From the NCBI GenBank assembly GCA_963989385.1, contig OZ022499.1, forward strand, positions 78,047,903 to 78,111,902: DNA of 64,000 nt. The letters run 5' to 3'. The DNA is from Ctena decussata (taxonomy: Eukaryota; Mollusca; Bivalvia; Lucinida; Lucinidae). This document shows, piece after piece, positions 13,801 through 28,800 of this stretch. Under the pieces are notes generated by a model. That model was given only the letters and a program-made list of their open reading frames with translations, had not been told where the DNA came from and searched no databases. The translations under genes and the position numbers were made by a program. The number at the start of each line of letters is the position of its first letter. Positions within the stretch are counted from its first letter, which is position 1.

Positions 13801-16800
13801 TTGTTTTGCTGTGCATTGACTTAGGAAGGTCATTTAGTCTTCAAAATTCAGATTAGTTCCATATGGGTTATTTATAATCACATCTTTTTTTAGCTCATTT
13901 TGATGTTATTATATTGTTCTATATACAGTTACATCGTGATTGAGTTGACCATGAAGAGCCAGTACTTTGTAAGCCTCAACATCTCCATCTGTCTGGAGGC
14001 TAACCAGGACTGTGACATTATTGTACATGTCCTCAATGAAACTCTGCTGCCTAAAGGACCTTGTGACTGGAGTACAGGATATCTGGATCAGAGTAAGTGA
14101 ATTTAGAAATTTCAAGTTTCATAAAACCAAACTTTAAAGAACATTTTCAGCAGATACAAGTTGTAACTTTGTGGTGCAAGTTGTAGGCATTATTTAAGCC
14201 CCTCTTCTCTGTTTCCCCTCCCCACCTAAACAAACCTAGAAAATTGAATTCATGATCTTAGTTTACTTGACATGAAACTTAGAGCTCCTAGCAGATTTTT
14301 TTGCAGTACCGAAATGAAAATAAGGGTGCCTCACAATTTATTTGGACATGGATATAAGCATAAGTCACCATAATCATTGCTGTCATTATTATATAGCAGA
14401 GAGAGGGATTGTCTCCCTCAGGCTGAATTCTGCCCAAGAAACACCATGACTGGACAATCTTAATACAATGTAATACCTTAATAAGGGATTGCTTGCAGCC
14501 TGGGTTAACAAAGACCCCGCCTACTGTTGGACACCGAGACATAGGTGAGAAGTATGCTACTAGTGTAACAAAGATCAAGAAGATCAGAGGTTGGGAGAAC
14601 ATCTCAGTTGGAACCTGGAATGTGAGGACTCTGTGGCCAGCTGAAAAAATAAAAGAGCTGACTCATGCAGTGGGCAGATATTACCGGAACATACTCAGAC
14701 TGTGAGATGCACTGGAAAAAAACTTTGTTGAGATGTCAACAGACGACAGACACAAGGTTTATATCAGTGGAGAAGAGGACAGACATGAGTATGGGTTGGA
14801 TCTCTTGTGCATAAGGACATGGGAGTGCTGTCTTGGGTTGCCGTTCAGTCTTCAGCATGAAACTTATGCTCTTGTTATTTCTATATTTCTGTATGCTTGT
14901 GAGTCATGGATTTTGACAGCAAAGCTAAATAAAAGAACACATGCCTTTGAGATGAGATGCTGCCAAGGGTAATGAACATTTCATACAAGGACCACAAAAC
15001 CAATAAGGAGGTTTGCAGAAAGATCCAAGCAGCCATTGGAGAATATGATGAACTCCTAACCCTGGTCAAGAAATGGAAACTACAGTGGTTTGGCCAGGTC
15101 TCAAGGTCTTCTGGTTTAGCAAAGACAATTCTGCAGGGCACGGTGAAACGAAAAAAGAGGTGGTCAGAAGAAGAGGTGGGAAGACAATATTAAAGAATGA
15201 ACAGAGATGCACTTTGCCAGCTCAGCTAGGGCAGCAGAAAACAGGACATGGTGGAAAGGGATGGTTTTTGAAGTCATCTGCTGCCTTGTTAGGATAGAAT
15301 AGAATAGAATAGAATAGAATAGTCATTATTATGGGTTATGTCCTACATAATGCTTATGAGTACACCTCCAAGTTTTTCTGCCAATTTTACCTAGGGTAAA
15401 AACTTTTGAGACTTCCTGATTGCTTCCCTGGATGACGAAGCCCTTCTAAAATGAGATCTACTCATAAAGGAAATTGTTTGCTTCAAATAGAGCAGAGTCT
15501 GTCATTTAAGAGTTGACCCCCATTGAGATGAGAGACAGAAATGAAAATGGCATAGTTGCCTCCCCTGAAAGAGTACCTATCAGTGCTCCAAATAAGAAAG
15601 GGTAACAGGGATAATTTAGGAATAATTTTCTTTACTTCTGCATAAAAACATACCTTGTGACCCCTTATTAGAACTGTCTTACTGAGAAGGTTCTAATGAG
15701 GGGTCACAATATATGTTTTCATTGAGAAATAAGAAAAATTATCTTTGAATCCACCCAGTCTGATCAGAGTCTTCGCTTTGCATTTAAAGGGTAGCTAAGG
15801 GTCCTATCTAGCTCCATTTAGACAGCGAAGACTGATCAGACTGGATGGATACCCAGGCTGATCTAAGTCTGCTTGTTATACGTCCGTTTTGAAAAAACGG
15901 ACGTATTATGTCATGGCGCTGTCCGTCCGTCCGTCCGTCTGTCCGTCCGTCCGTCCGTCCGTAAACATTCTTGTGCACTCCATAACTCATTAACCGTTTG
16001 GGATATATTCATGATATTTGGTAGGAATATGTATAAGGTTGGGGGAAGGTGTCGCGTACAGAAGTGGTTGCTCCCCCTTCCTTAGTTTCCAAGTTATGCC
16101 CCTTTGATTATTTTTTTCCCTGCAAGTCTTGTGCGCGCCATAACTAGATAACCGTTTGGGATAACTTAATGAAACTTCATAGCAATGTGTATGAAGACCC
16201 AGCGATGTGTCGTGTACAACAATGGCTGCTCTCCCTTTGTTCATTTTAGAGTTACATCCCTTTCATTAGTTCTTGTTGACTATTTTTGTGGATACTAACC
16301 TTGTGCATACCTTAACTTGGTAACCGTTTGGAATATCATGATGAAACTTTATAACAATGTGCATGATCACAAGACAGTGTGTTACATATAAGAATGGTTG
16401 CTCCCCCTTTCTTAATTTTGGAGTAACCTCCCTTTAATTAGTATATTTTACGAGTTTCTCATTCACTCCATATCTCCTTAAACTTTTGAAATGTTAGAAT
16501 GAAACTTTGTAGGAATGTGTATAATAATGAGGCAATGTATCCTGAGCTAGTACTACAACTCTGGCTTACTTACTGAATTACCTGCCCTTGCATAAATATC
16601 CTGTTTACTCTGTTTAATATATTGTAGTGATGCCAAGGGAATGTAATACAACCAAGAATGGTATGTCTAGTATATTTAGTTTATCTCCCTTGACTTGATA
16701 TACTAATGTTGAATGTTGAATTCATTTATTATAGAGTGGTTGCCTCTGTTTGTCTGTCTGTCTATCCTTTTGTAAACAGTCTTGTTCATTCTGTAACTCC

Positions 16801-19800
16801 TTTATGACATTTAAACAGGCGTATTATGCGCCGCTTGCGAAGCCCTTGTTGCTTTTCTCATGTCGCGGCTCAAGTCTGTTTTGTCCATTTAGTATGAGTT
16901 TACATGTTGCTGCTGAGTTTTTGATCAGAGAGTTTGAAATGCATCATCTTTTTTTTTCAGATTTCCACATAACAGAGTGGTTAGAAAACCATGTAGACCC
17001 AGTACCAGCTGAAGGGGCGAGTCTCTCTTATATTCCCCAGACACTTCTCCTGGATGACCTTGGGTTGACCTTGTTCACCCTTGAACCAACATGTGAACAT
17101 CCTGGTGGTACTGAGAGATGGACAAATGGTGAGTTTTATGTTTTGAGTAAATGGATGTAAATTGTTAATATTTATGTGGTTTTGATGTTTTGAATCTGAT
17201 TGAAAACAAGGACAGTTTCACAAGAATAAAGCAGGTCATGATGATCCATATGGCACAGTACACTGACTTCAGACTTAGGCTAATTTTGCAAGGTTAAGAT
17301 TTTTGTAAATGGTAGATTTTAGGGTTTCTATTAATGTAGCAACTTGAAATTTTGTATGCGGATTTATATTTATTAGGACAACAGGAATATACAAGAATCA
17401 GGTCTTGATGATCCATATATCATGGTAATCTGGGTTCATTTCTAGCCAGGTTCTGTAATAATGTTTTCTATTTTAGCATACTGTTACACTGAAACTATAT
17501 AAAGGAGTGCAGTTTGTGTCACATTTCAAATGTTTCGGGACACTTGGCCTTTTATATCATACAAGTCTACCTCTATGGACCTAGTTATACCCCCGGTATA
17601 CGAAGTATATAGGGGGTATATAGTTTTTGTTTTTTCCGTGTATATGTTTGTGTGTGTGTGTGTTTGTTAACATTTTTTTTCTGTCACAGATTTCCCAGGA
17701 ACCACTACAGCTAGGATTTTAAAATTTGGTACAAACGTTGGGTATGACTAGTTGTACCGTGTAAGAGAGAATCAGCCTCCTGCTGCTTATCATTCCCTTT
17801 ATTTGTCCATTCTTTCTTTCTCTCCAATTAAATTTCTGTCAAAGATATCTCAAAAACTTTTACAGTAAGGGTATCTGAAATTTTGTAGAAACGTTGGGTA
17901 TGACTAGTTGTACCGTGTAAGAGAGAATCGGCCTGCTCCAGCTTATCATTCCCTTTGTTTGTCCAATTTTTCTTTCTCTCCAATTTCTCTCCAATTAAAT
18001 TTTTGTCAAAGATTTCTCAGGAACCGCCACAGCTAGAATTTTGAAATTTGGTACAAACGTTGGGTATGGCTAGTTGTACCGTGTAAGAGAGAATCGGCCT
18101 GCTCCAGCTTATCATTCCCTTTGTTTGTCCAGTTTTTCTTTCTCTCCAATTTCTCTCCAATTAAATTTTTGTCAAAGATTTCTCAGGAACCACCACAGCT
18201 AGAATTCTGAAATTTTGTACAAACGTTGGGTATGACTAATTGTGCCATGTAAAAGAGAATCAGCCTCCTGCTGCTTATCATTTCCTTTATTTGTCCATTC
18301 TTTCTTTCTCTCCAGTTAATTTTCTATCAAAGATATCTCAAAAACTTTGACAGTAAGGGTATCTGAAATTTGGTAGAAATGTTGGGTATGACTAGTTGAA
18401 CGGTGTAAGGGAGAATTGGCCTGCTCCAGCTTATCATTCCCTTTGTTTGTCCAGTTTTTCTTTCTCTCCAATTTCATTCCAATTAAATTTTTGTCAGAGA
18501 TTTCTCAGGAACCACTACAGCTAGAATTCTGAAATTTTGTACAAACGCTGGGTATGACTATTTGTATCATATGAGACCATCAGCCTCCATCTGTTTATTA
18601 TTCCCTCATTTTTCTTCCTCTCCAATTTAATTTCTATCGCAGATTTCTCAGGAACCATTACAGGTAGGATTTCGAAATTTGGTACAAATATTGGATGTGA
18701 CTAGTTGTATTGTGTAAGAGAGTATCAGCCTCCATATATGTATCATTCTCTTTTTTGTCCATTTTTCTTTCTTTCCAATTAAATTTTTGTCACAGATGTC
18801 TCAGGAATCTCTATAGCTAGGATTTTGATATTTAGGCGAAACATTGGGTATGACTAGTTGTATCAAGTAAGAGAGTATCTAAGCCTCCTTCTGCTTATCA
18901 TTCATTATCATTTGCTTTAAAGTTTTGTATTAAGTGTGTTTCTGTTAGGCGGTGGTGCTGGCCGGGGGTATACGTGAGCCCCTGCTCACATGCTCTAGTT
19001 ATCCTACAAGTGCCAGTACCTTAATCAAGATGCCATCTTACTCAAAGCACTAGGTGGGGGCATCCGTGTACTGTGGACACATTTCTAGTTTTAAATGGAG
19101 ACAATTTTGTAACTTCCTCCTTGCTTCCCTGGGCATCAAAACCTTTCAAAAGGAAACTTTTTTTGTCTTAGAGGAGAAAATTGTTACTTTTAAAGAGTTG
19201 ATCTCCATTGAGAATGGTTGCAAAAAAGGAAAATAGCTGTGGTACCCCCTGAATATGTACACATACACCATAAGTAGACTGTTGGGGATAGAAATGTTAC
19301 TTACCGTATCAATCCTATTAAATGCCCTGTGGGCATTGCATTTTACGAAAGGGGAGGTGTTATTTAGAATCTAATTTGAAGAAATCAGCCACTGCCAAAA
19401 TATCTCTAATAAACAGCATTTATTGTGGATGGGTATACTTTCTGAGGAAGTAAGTCTGCTATTTTTGCCTCCCTTCTCCATAGGGATGGGATCAACTCTT
19501 AAAGGAAAGAGTATGCTCCTCTAGAAGCAAATTCGGTCCTTTAAGAATAAGCCCCATTTCAATCAAAGAGCTAACCTCATCCATAGAAGTAAACAGGAAC
19601 TTATGTAAGTTAATATAACACTATTTTTGGAAAAGAAACAGGGGGACGTTTATTAGAGCAGGGGCATTTAATAGGATTAATGCAATAGTTTATGTAAATA
19701 TCTTTGTTTTGCAGAATGTTCCAGTGTTAATACATCTGCTCTCCCTGGACTCAGTGACACGCTGACCTGTACCTTGGGCAGCTCATGCACCTTGGTGACG

Positions 19801-22800
19801 TGTTGTATGGATACCACCTGGCTTGGAAAGACTGTTTGGTTCCAGTTTAATCTTGACAAGTGCGATACCATCCTTACTGTTCAGATAGAGACTTACAGTC
19901 GCAGCTTAAACCTTTTTCAGCTTGATTTGGGTGAGTTAAGACATATGAGTATTTGATATGAAATGAGCTTGCTACAAGGTCCTGTATAAGAAATATACTT
20001 AAGGAAAAAAGTTCTGCGCGGATGTTAAATTAACATCCGTGCAGAACTTTTGTCCTTAAGTATACATAATTTGAGCTGTAATTTGCTTTATATTAAGACT
20101 CTCTGCAATATATGCCTGAATTTCTTATCCAGAAATTGTTAGTGTGTTCTAGAAACTATGATTAAGTAATGATCACTCTGGAATTCATACTACATTTAAG
20201 ATTAAATGTTGGCAAGATGTGTTATTTTGGGAGCAGTGGATTTGTGAGTTTTGTGGATTTTAGTGAAAATAAGATTTCTGCAAGTACTGTTTGATTAAAG
20301 TACAATTTCCACTTCATTTTTGTCACCTGCTTTAGCGGAGAGGTGCGATATAGGAGTCTGGTTTTCTGTCCTTTCATCCATCCGTCTGTGCATCCATCCA
20401 TCATTCTGTTCACATTTGTGTCAGCCCTGGTATTAAAGATTCTACAATTAATTTCTCCAAAACCACAGCACCCGTGGTTCTCAAATTTCATATGGAGCAT
20501 GACCAGACTGTATGGCTTTGCAGTGTTGAAATTCAGCTACGTTGAAAATCAGATATGGCCACCATTACTAAAAAAATGCAAAACACTAAAATCAACAATT
20601 TCTCTAGAGCCACTTGGTACATTTACATTAAATTTGGCTTCGAACATAAATGGAACCTTGGTTTTCAAAAGTTTCAAAATATAAAAAAAAATGACTGTAG
20701 CAGAATTAGCTCACAGTGACCTACTATCTCTTCACGAGTCCCAGTTATGCTCAAATGCCAATATCTAAAGAAATGATGAACACTTTTTGATAAAATTTAA
20801 TCAGAATTAACCTTGAATGAGTATTTTCCAAATTTATATTAATAGACCATCCAAGATGGGCTGCCAAGGGCCTATACTTAAAATGGTAAAAACATGAAAA
20901 TGACAATATCTCAAAAACGGATTTGGACCAATTTTATGTCAGACTGATCCTTGCATCCAGAATCACATCATTCCTAGCATGTAAGTCCAGGACTCTCAAA
21001 TCTTTATACATAAATTTATCAAACCTTTTTGACTATGACATTTGCAACTGGAAATGCAATGCACTTGTGACGTAGCATACTGCAGAATTCTTGTCTTATA
21101 ACTTCAGGTACAGAATATGAGGCTGACCTCTTTGGCGTTTTAAGAATGAAGTAAGTAAATATCAGTCTTATAACATTAGCAGATCCTCATTAAAATTTTT
21201 AAGACATGAGCCGCGACGCAACAAAACCAACAATGTGGTTGTGCGCCCAGCGCAGACTCAGATCAGCCTGGGCATCCGCCCAGTCTGATCAGAGCCTTCG
21301 CTGTCCGCATGGAGGTAGCTTAGACTCTTAGCTACCCTTTGAGCACTTAACAAAGAGTCTGATCAAACTTGGAGGATACCCAGGCTAATCTAAGTCTGCG
21401 CTTGGCACACAACCACTTTGTTGGTTTTTGTCGTGTCGCGGCTCATATATGGGTACACCTCCATGTTTTTATGCCATGATTGCAAATTTAAAGGAAAATA
21501 ACTTTTACTTCCCAGGCCCCGAGGTTATAAAAGTAAAAAGTATGCAAAGACCAGGAACTGAAACAATCAAAATCCAAACCCAGCCCTCAAACCATAGTTG
21601 GAAACAACTAAGATTACAAATAATCAAGGTACAGAGAACATATGGCCAACCGAGTGAGCAGCTTGTTCCCAAAAGGTGGCCACTCAGCAACCCAAACCGA
21701 ACCAAAAATAATAAGAACATACATAAGGTAAAACATCACAGAAACTCTGACACCAAAAACAGGCAACAGAGAACCACAACAGAACTACCGCCTTGGAACG
21801 GTCAGTAATGAATTACTGGGGGGCTTAAATCGATTTTACAGGCCCAACCTCACCCTCAGTTTCTGAAGTGGTACAAAATATTTAGTTGGTTGTTCGGTTC
21901 GCATGATAACCCTCTAACTCGTCAATGAATCATCACGGTAAACACATAAATCAAATTTCAACACCATGAAGAAGCAAAGACGAGGACTCAACAGATACAA
22001 CGGGCCGTCTGACAGGTGGAGATCCCTGTCCTGCCAAACAACCCCACTGGAAATCTGAAGCAAAAGAAGGTCACCAGTTGAGCCCTGGTGGACCAAGCAA
22101 CAGACAAAAAGACTCCGGTCCCAACCAACTAAAATATATAGCTTTAGGTCGGGGCCATCATAGAGTCTGACGACCGATCCCCCGGTGTGCAATTAAAGAG
22201 TGCAGCAAAGTTATCAACCGTGATTGGGTTAACCACTAAGCATGCAGACTGTCGCATAACATTTAAATTATAAAACCTGAGTACATTCTCAAACTCAAAA
22301 TAAAGCACACTGATTGGCTGCTTCCGAGCACATGCTCGGAAGCAGCCAATCAGTGTGCTTTATTTTGAGTTTGAGATCATTCTCAAGTTTTATAACCTCG
22401 AACTCTGGATGATGTAGCCTTTCCAGTGAAATCTGCTCTTCTAGAAGAAATTTTTTTGCTTTAAGAGTTGACCCTGCATTTTGATGGGATGCTAAAATGA
22501 TAATGGTAGAATTGCTGCCCCCTTGAAAATAAACCCATTCCCCCTGAGTCTTTGTTCTACCACAACCAGAAAATAGAGGAAAATGGAGGTTTATTGATAT
22601 TATCTGCCATTTTTTGTTCTATAAGTTTCTAAGTTAAAATGTATTTGTGGGTTTTTTTCCTGGACATAAGTATTAGATGAATCTATGAAAAATGCATTTA
22701 AATATATGTTTTTCTGTAAAAAAACATAACTGGTTCCAAATCTAAGTATTGCTCCAACCCTTCCTAAGATTTACCTGAATGTTATCAGATAGATATTTCT

Positions 22801-25800
22801 TTTGTCTGTAGACTTCTTTGACCTAAAGCATGTTTTATGAAGGCTTAGGTAAGCAAACAAGAAACAAAATATTTCAGAGTTTATATATTGTTTATTTTAT
22901 GTCAGTAAATGAATGCTAAGAGTCAATACTGAGTATGGTGTCTATGTATATTACATGTAATGCTTTTAAGGCACAAAACTCTTCAAATTGGAAAATGTTC
23001 TGTTTCAATTCTCGTAATGACGTTCCCTAAGTGGCTCAGTGCTACGTAACCATAGTTGCACATACCTGGCGCTGAGTGTCCGTCCAAGAACAAAACTGAA
23101 ACTGAAAAAAATGAAATTCTGCTGTACTTATAGCTTTACAGTAGAAGAATTGGTATATTTTGATGAGTACATTCTGTCAGTATCCCTGAGTGAGTGTTAC
23201 AAGTATAACGACACTTGCCATCAAGAAATCATCGTCCTAGATGAACTGTTGGTGCCAATACAGTCATGTCCACTGGAAAGAGGATATGCAGATTCTGGTG
23301 AGAGTACTGTAATGACCCTATATATTTGTACAGACAGGTCTGAGCAAACATTGTAGATCAAAATCAAACTGCTCCTGAAGGAGCAGTTTGATCAGGGTCT
23401 ACAATGTTTTCCATTCACTTAGCAACATTTGGATGCATTTATGTCTGTAAAATCCACTTTCTAAGAATTTTCAAACAATAATTGTCCGACTTTCGAGTGT
23501 CTGAAATTTTAAGGTCATTACGGTAGATTCTGTCAAAGTACCAAAATCACAACCCATAGAAACATTGACATTCAGAAATATTTCCATACGCGCACATGGA
23601 CCCCAAAACTGCAGTGTATTCAGGTGCTTGCAAGTCTTAAGCAACATCTGCTTATCATACTACACATTCCATATCTATTTATGTATGTGAAAGTCCATTT
23701 ACTGAAAGCCATACTATGTTTCGGCCATGGCCATGAAATAGGAAAAAAAGTTTAGAAGCACCCACATTGTAGGGCTTAATGAGGTCATGTCTTGCATGAA
23801 ACATTTTAATACCAATAAACAAGAAAATATTTTTTAGTACCTAGAATTTCATGTATTTTGGCTCATTAAAGAACATTATATCAGTGTAAATTAATGCAAA
23901 TAGACTCACGTTTTTTCGGGAGTGGCGGTAGTGTTGTGGATAATACGCTGGACTACCAATCCAGGGGTCGCAAGATCGATCCCCTGCTACTCTGGTCTTT
24001 TAGATGAGACTTTAAACTGATGTCCCTTCTCTGTATGACCTAGATGTTGGTGGGGCGTTAAACCCGAGTTCACTCGCTTACTTTTGCTAGTAGGCTGGTA
24101 TATTATATACCTATTGGTGATATTTCATTTGACCTGTCTATTCTCTGGCCATCTGATACAGAAAGCTGGATCAGTGTGCTGGTGTTTTCTGAACATCACT
24201 GTCCATTGACATGAGGCTGAGTTCTAGTTTCAGACGTGTTTAAATTTACATCGTAGGAACAAGACCTTGAGAATGTAACATCAACAAACAAGGTGTTAGG
24301 CTTAAAATTTCCCCTCTTTACCTGACTTCCAAGTCAGTAAATTAGAAATGGATATGAGCCAGTCTGTGTGAAAACCGGGCTTAATGACATAAGAACAAAA
24401 CATTAACTAATTGCTCCACCGAAAAGTTTTAACTTTTCTAAACATTTCCTGAAAATTTTAGATGGTTACCGTTATTTATTATTGAGATATAGACTTTAGA
24501 AGCTAACAGGTAGTGCAATTTCTTTATGTGACGTTACTAACGTCATGCATGTATGTTGACGTCAACGTCACTACGTTTGTTTGAACGCGCTTTCTGTGCT
24601 TGTTACACAAAATAACTCGGACAGAAAGTGTGTTTGCTCATTTTCAATATGTATATCATAGTACACATATGACAATTTGCATGACTTAACATTCTTTATC
24701 AAATGATAGGTCTTTATGATGGTATACCATCTGTTTTCAAGGCTTTGGGGTTACCGTGGAATAAGCGTTGTCATGGCAACATATGTCATATTTATGACTG
24801 GACTTTGTCTGAACTCATGGGCTTTCTGTTATATCTCAACATCTAAGGTATTTTCATGAAATAAATAGAGGTCCGAAAAATCTTTAATTTTGATGTTTTT
24901 CACCAGTTCACAACGTAATTATTACGTAATGTCATTAAGCCCGGTTTTCACAGAGAACGGCTCATATTAAATCAGACTAAAAGGCATATAACAACATACC
25001 AATATTATAATAACAATCTGATCCTGCATACCACATCATATGGATATGTGCCAAGACCTCTGGATCACACCTGACACAAGCATCTTGTGTGATCATGTGA
25101 TCTGGGCACATCCACTTGACATGCTACAGAAGGTCATATCGAGTTACTGTAGTAATAATGTGTTGTATTATGGTAGTAGACTGTAGACTGCTGTTTTATG
25201 GTAGTCTGTTATGGTAGAGTCTGTGGATTTAGAGAAACCAATTTAGGGAACAAACAAGACTGATCATGCTGCAAATATGCATGTTGATTATGATATCAGA
25301 CCACATGGAAGATTAGCTATTACGTGTATATATGTATGTGCTAAGTATTGTCACCCTCACAAAGAAAAGTCTTTACTCACTCACCTACTTATTTAGGCTT
25401 CCCTAGCTTGTTGGCATGTTCAGCACATGCCACAAGGCATATTTCACAATGTCATGGCTCATAGTTCAGAACCAAATGAGATTGTAAGTCTTGACCCCGC
25501 TTATCTGGATCCATACTGTTTGAAAAAGTTTCTGAGTTGTCGTTTTGAAATGAAAAAGTTAAGGTGTATTGGTAGACTTCCATTTTTTTCTGCAATTTAT
25601 ATGAAGAGGAACAATTTTCATGTCTTCCTATTTACTTCACTGGTAGATGAAGCTCTTCTAAAGGAAATCTACTCTTAATGGAAAGAATTTGCTCCCATAG
25701 GAGCAAATTCTTATCCTTAAGAGTTGATGACCCTAATTCAGAAGGGAGGCAAAAATGAAAATGACAGTTGCTTCCCTTGCGAGTTTTCCGAATCACCTTA

Positions 25801-28800
25801 AAGTATTTTGGCATTTGGCAGTTTACACTGTCTTTATTCTTTTGTTTCACATAAAGATTTCTCACTGACACGTTGGATGGCAGCAAACCAGGTTTATACC
25901 CTGCCGGTAACACAGTCTATGGCTGAAGTGCTGAAGAACGAACTGGAAGTCACAAGATTCTTTAGTGATGTACAGTGTTCTCAGGAAGCCACACGTTACA
26001 TATCAGACACTGACCTGGGCTGGAATACCGGTAAGATCTGTGTTGTTTCTCGACTTGAGTTTAGTTTGTGTCTTCAGAACTTTTCTGTCAGTTTCCAAGT
26101 GACTTTGTGTTTTCACCAACGCAGTCTTCTGAAGAATAAACACATCCATGCATTCTGATTGGTTGTTATATGCCATTTATTGGTTGCAGGGCATCTCAAT
26201 GAATGGCCACTAATATTTTCTAAACAAATTGTGCCATAGCTGAGTGAAGCCTGCCATATGGCCTAGTTCTGTTGAAAATGGCCTAGTTTGGACGCTTGGG
26301 CTGTTATACATAAAAGCATGTGGATACCTGCTCTGTCAGCAAAACCTTTGGAGATCTCTTCAAATACTGTATTTGGAATTTTTGGATATCCAAACATGAA
26401 AACAGCAGTCAATGTTTGAAGCTTATTCTGCAGAATATACCTGAACTCGTTCTGTAGATTTTACAAAAAATTGAGTTTGTATTTATGCAGATTGAAGCCG
26501 GTGTTGCATTTTTCTTTCTGTTTATTGGAACAGAGCAAATAGCTTGAGAATTGTTTGAGTTTTCCTTGTAGATATGATATAAGTAGCTGGGATATTCCCA
26601 GTTTATTTTGCAGAAGCGATGAAAAATGTATTACCTTAGCACATGTGCCAAGGTTGCAGAAGTGATGAAATATGTTTTACCTTGGCACATGTGCCAAGGT
26701 AAAACATATTTCATCACTTCTGCCAATTCTGGTTGAGTTTTGATTTTTATTTGTTCTGTTTTAGGAGACTGTCAAAGCCAAGTGGCTGTCAGCAACTTGA
26801 CCGGGAGTGATGCTGTTTGTCACCTGGACAGCACCTGTAACAAAGTGGACTGCTGTGTCAGTGTTCCAGAGTTGGGAACAACCCTTCGGATAGATTTCTA
26901 CATTCATACGTGTGATTTGATTCTGGAAGTTGGAATTGAGGAGCTGAAACATGATATCCCCTTAACTGGATTTAACTGGGGTATGAGATAGTTTTGTTAT
27001 TCTTAAGTGTAATCATAGTTTTACAACACACATGTATTGAACTGAATAACAATTGAACATATACTTAATTCTTTCCATAAATAAAATGTATCAGAAGACT
27101 CATTACATATGCACAGAGTCTCTCTTTCAACCCACTGTTGAAGATTAAATATGAGCCACGACAAGAGAAAACCAACAAAGTGGTTGTGCGTCCAGCGGTG
27201 ACCCAGATCAGCATGGACATCCAACCAGTCTGATCAGACTCTTCGCTAAGCACCTAAATGGTAGCTAAGTGTCTAAGCTACTTCCATGCGGACAGCGAAG
27301 ACTCTGATCAGACTGGGCAGATGCCCAGGCTGATCTGAGTCTTCGCTGGGTGCACAACCACTTTGTTGGTTTTCTTGTGTCGCGGCTCATATAAAGGTGC
27401 ATCAGTACAACTCTATGTTTTTCTGCCAATTTTTACTAAAGGTTGGTTGGTTGTTGTATGGGGTTTAACAGCCCTGTTAGACAGTATTTCAGTCTATATC
27501 AGGCCGTCCCCAAGAGTGTCAGAGAAAGAAAAATGATAGATGAGAGAAAAAATATCCAAACAACCCTAGTTCTCACCCACTGCAAGCACAGTGGCCCGTG
27601 CCCTACTATTGTCCAAATAAGTAGAATGCCCCGGCACTGAAAGCTACCCAGCACCATCACCCGACCCGACCAACCACCCCTTTACTGAGGGAAATTTCTC
27701 GGGTGACTTTTCTACTTCCCTGGATAATGAAGCCCTTCTAAAACTCTTAAAAATAATTTGGTTCTAGGAGAGCAAATTCTTTCCTTTAATAGTTGTTCGC
27801 CATTGAGAATGGAGGCAAAAATGGAAATGGCTGAGTTGCTTCCCCTGAAAGTGTATTCTTTCCCCATAATATGAGCCGCGATGTGTAAAAACCAACAATG
27901 TGGTTGTGCGCCCAGCACAGACTCAGATCAGCCTGGGCATCCGCCCAGTCTGATCAGTGTCTTTGCTGTCCGCATGGAGGTAACTGAGACCCTTAGCTAC
28001 CCTGTAAGCGCTTAGTGAAGAGTCTGATCGGACTTGGCAGATGCCCAGGCTGATCTGAGTCTGCTCTGGGTACACAACCACATTGTTGGTTTTCTCGTGT
28101 TGCGGCTCGTATATTATCTCATTTTGTGAGTTAGTTAGTTAAACGTGTCATAGTAATTACATGGACAAACAGCAGACTCAGATTAGGCTGTATTTACCAT
28201 CAGTCTACACTTTTCACCGATACTGCATGGATGGTAGGTTGGTTTGAGCTTTTGCTGTTTCTTGATACCATAAGTTATATTTCTCTGTGGAATTACTCAA
28301 ATGTTGCTTTAAGTAAACAAGTGGTGGCAAAATTCTGCTAGCTTAAGTATTAGGAATGTTATTACATGTGCTTTGCTGATATATAAACAGTGCAATCAGA
28401 TTCACACGAGCCGGGCCGTGTGGTGCAGTAGGTAGTGCATCTGACACATAAGCCAGAGGTCCCGGGTTCGATACCCAGTCCAGCCACATACTTTTGTTTC
28501 TCCTTCCTCTTGTTCAAGAAGGGCAGTTGTCAGTTGCTGGCAAAAGAATGTGCACTTAGTACTGGTTAACCGCTTAGGAGGTCTATATTAAAAGCCTGCC
28601 CAGGAATAGTGTGGTTATGTTAACTGACCGTCCCGACATGACCATAGCTGTTTACTGTGGACGTAAAACAATGAAACAACAACACACAAGAACATAGTTA
28701 TCTTAATGAAGTGAGACTAACTGTACATTGATAATTGGTCTTTAACAGAAAATTTGTTTGCAGCAAGGAGAGGATTCTTTTAGTGGAACGAGTTGAGTTA

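Noticed and set aside
14493..14705. A separate endonuclease-like gene
   Set aside because: It is the 5' part of the decayed LINE, ending in an early stop.
15808..15990. Open frame with GRTDGRTDG-type repeats (also near 58113-58301)
   Set aside because: It is only the translation of the CCGT microsatellite in pearl-like elements.
26653..26722. Possible microRNA precursor (perfect hairpins here and at 19993, 35201, 35689)
   Set aside because: Stems are too long and too perfect and resemble the many MITE foldbacks; no sign of a miRNA-like bulged stem.
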